The notes beneath the pieces are model-generated. The model had not been told where the DNA came from and made no database searches. It saw nothing but the letters and a program-made list of their open reading frames with translations. A stretch of 64,000 nt of DNA from Flavobacteriaceae bacterium GSB9 (GTDB taxonomy: Bacteria; Bacteroidota; Bacteroidia; Flavobacteriales; Flavobacteriaceae): assembly GCA_022749295.1 (NCBI GenBank), contig CP062007.1, forward strand, positions 1,426,001 through 1,490,000, given 5' to 3'. Below, in pieces: positions 62,524 through 64,000 of the stretch. How positions within the stretch are numbered: position 1 is the stretch's first letter; each line of letters begins with the position of its first letter. The position numbers and the translations under genes were made by a program.

Positions 62524-64000
62524 TTATTCCCACTCAATAGTTGCCGGTGGTTTTGAACTAATATCGTAAACTACCCTATTAACGCCTTTTACCCTGTTTA
62601 TTATATCGTTAGATGTTTTTTGAAGAAATTCGTAAGGTAAATTCACCCAATCCGCCGTCATTCCATCAGTACTTTCAACAGCTCTGAGTGCCACACATTT
62701 TTCATAGGTACGTTCATCTCCCATTACACCAACGCTATTTACAGGTAGCAGCATGGCGCCGGCTTGCCATACCTTATCGTAGAGCCCCCACTCCTTCAAA
62801 CCGTTAATAAAAATAGCATCTACTTCTTGCAGGATTCTAACTTTTTCGGCTGTGATGTCGCCCAAAATACGAATACCTAAACCAGGGCCAGGAAACGGAT
62901 GACGCCCTAGCAATTCGGGGTCTATACCCAAAGTGGCTCCCACACGTCTTACTTCATCCTTAAATATAGCACGAAGTGGCTCCACTATTTTTAATTTCAT
63001 AAAATCTGGCAAACCACCAACATTATGATGACTTTTAATAGTTGCTGAAGGCCCACCTGTAGCAGAAACACTTTCAATCACATCGGGGTAAATGGTTCCT
63101 TGTGCTAACCATTCAACGTCTTTTAATTTGTGAGCCTCATCATCAAATACTTCTATAAAGGCATTACCAATAGCTTTTCGTTTTAGTTCAGGGTCTTCAA
63201 TGCCTTTTAAAGCGTCAAGGAATCTACTGGAAGCATCAACGCCTTTAACGTTAAGTCCCATACCTTTATATTGGTTCAGTACGCTTTCAAATTCATTTTT
63301 ACGAAGCAAACCATTATTAACAAAAATACAGTACAGGTTTTTACCTATAGCTTTATTTAAAAGCACGGCTGCAACAGTTGAATCTACTCCACCGGAAAGC
63401 CCTAAAACTACCTTCCCGTCTCCTACTTTTTCTTGAATGGCCTCAACGGTTTCTTCAACAAAAGATTGGGGTGTCCAGTCTTGGTGAACCCCTGCAATAT
63501 TTACTAGGAAGTTTTCCAATAATTGCTTTCCGTCAGTAGAATGGTAAACCTCAGGATGAAATTGAATAGCATATGTTTCTTCGCCATCAATTCTATATGC
63601 TGCATTTTCTACATCGTGTGTGCTAGCAATTAAAACGCCCTTGGTTGGCAATTGTTTAATAGTATCACTATGGCTCATCCAAACTTGACTTCCCGTGTGG
63701 ATATGAGCAAAAAATGGCTCATTGCTTTTTATAAATGATAAATTTGCACGTCCATACTCTCGTGTATTCGAGGGCGCTACTTCACCACCTGAAAAATGGG
63801 CCAAATATTGCGCTCCGTAACAAACGGCCAATATTGGTTTTTCACCTCTTATTCCACTTAAATCGGGATGTAAAGCGGCTTCACCTCGAACTGAGGTTGG
63901 GCTACCTGATAAAATTACGGCCTTGTAATCTTTTATATTTTCTGGAATCTTGTTGAACGGGTGTATTTCGGAATAAATATTGAGTTCTCTAACTCTACGG
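62524..64000 (-). CDS. guaA: GMP synthase (glutamine-hydrolysing), 5' end outside window
   Basis: The frame continues to the right edge; the first complete codon is at 63997-63999. It converts XMP to GMP. Visible are part of the N-terminal glutaminase ([29 protein letters not shown] and the catalytic [10 protein letters not shown]), the FHPEVYHS loop, the PP-loop [12 protein letters not shown] of the synthetase domain, and the dimerisation domain ending [15 protein letters not shown]. About 491 residues are present of some 510, so fewer than 20 N-terminal residues are missing. A TTG at 63831 is internal. Confidence 0.97.
   Translation of the reverse strand, partial: RRVRELNIYSEIHPFNKIPENIKDYKAVILSGSPTSVRGEAALHPDLSGIRGEKPILAVCYGAQYLAHFSGGEVAPSNTREYGRANLSFIKSNEPFFAHIHTGSQVWMSHSDTIKQLPTKGVLIASTHDVENAAYRIDGEETYAIQFHPEVYHSTDGKQLLENFLVNIAGVHQDWTPQSFVEETVEAIQEKVGDGKVVLGLSGGVDSTVAAVLLNKAIGKNLYCIFVNNGLLRKNEFESVLNQYKGMGLNVKGVDASSRFLDALKGIEDPELKRKAIGNAFIEVFDDEAHKLKDVEWLAQGTIYPDVIESVSATGGPSATIKSHHNVGGLPDFMKLKIVEPLRAIFKDEVRRVGATLGIDPELLGRHPFPGPGLGIRILGDITAEKVRILQEVDAIFINGLKEWGLYDKVWQAGAMLLPVNSVGVMGDERTYEKCVALRAVESTDGMTADWVNLPYEFLQKTSNDIINRVKGVNRVVYDISSKPPATIEWE

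Noticed and set aside
1-64000. CRISPR arrays, insertion sequences, prophage genes, tRNA or rRNA genes
   Set aside because: I looked for regularly spaced repeats, transposase or integrase motifs, and cloverleaf-like structures, and saw none that I could support.

Overview
The window is a 64 kb piece of an AT-rich chromosome from a marine or soil-type member of the Bacteroidota, most probably family Flavobacteriaceae. Evidence for this: type IX secretion (T9SS) sorting tails of both type A (26158-26754) and type B (2566-5133); SusC/FecA-like TonB receptors with FecI/FecR partners; DUF4252, DUF4199, DUF349, DUF5777 and DUF3820 proteins; -7 promoter elements of the form TAnnTTTG with almost no Shine-Dalgarno sequences; and the carB-rpmH gene order. 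It is an ordinary chromosomal region. I see no insertion sequence, phage gene, tRNA, rRNA or CRISPR array. Gene density is high and almost every base outside the listed genes is a short spacer holding a promoter or a hairpin terminator.

Layout. 1-6 kb: the 3' end of aroE, a DUF349 protein, a large T9SS type-B secreted protein with a C-type lectin domain, and mazG. 6-8.3 kb (minus strand): an ECF sigma factor operon with a small membrane protein and two DUF4252 proteins, probably autoregulated. 8.4-16.8 kb: an S41 peptidase followed by a vitamin B12 locus. The locus has a DUF71/COG2102 PP-loop ATPase, a BtuG-like surface propeller, a BtuB-like TonB receptor behind a clear cobalamin riboswitch, and a divergent BtuF-C-D importer. 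17-20.7 kb: a TPR protein, RmuC and an acyl-CoA thioesterase. 20.7-29 kb: a FecI-FecR-TonB-receptor set facing a plus-strand run of an acidic duplicated lipoprotein, an OB-fold protein, a T9SS cupredoxin, a DUF5777 barrel, two monohaem lipoprotein cytochromes and a YceI protein. I read this as a cell-surface metal or redox module.

29-36.6 kb: carB (short form without the allosteric domain), rpmH, a TPR membrane protein, an operon of hydrolase, lytic transglycosylase and cardiolipin synthase, and a small GNAT protein. 36.6-47 kb: mtaB, an oligopeptide-type binding lipoprotein, a GlmU-like nucleotidyltransferase, rpmE2, a DUF4199 protein, a GT2 glycosyltransferase, a phosphoglucomutase-type enzyme and an MsbA-like ABC exporter. 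47-49 kb: a third ECF sigma operon. 49-64 kb: a Ycf48-like lipoprotein, an RsmB/NOP methyltransferase, a fructosamine-kinase-like protein, a bestrophin gene interrupted by a single in-frame TAG, purL, ppdK, a DUF3820 gene, a LysM-plus-periplasmic-binding fusion, and the 3' part of guaA, which runs off the window.

Three separate ECF sigma systems and two TonB uptake systems in 64 kb show a strong investment in envelope sensing and nutrient capture. The parts most worth following up are the surface redox module (24.5-28.9 kb), the B12 locus with its riboswitch expression platform and BtuG/DUF71 partners, and the interrupted bestrophin gene.
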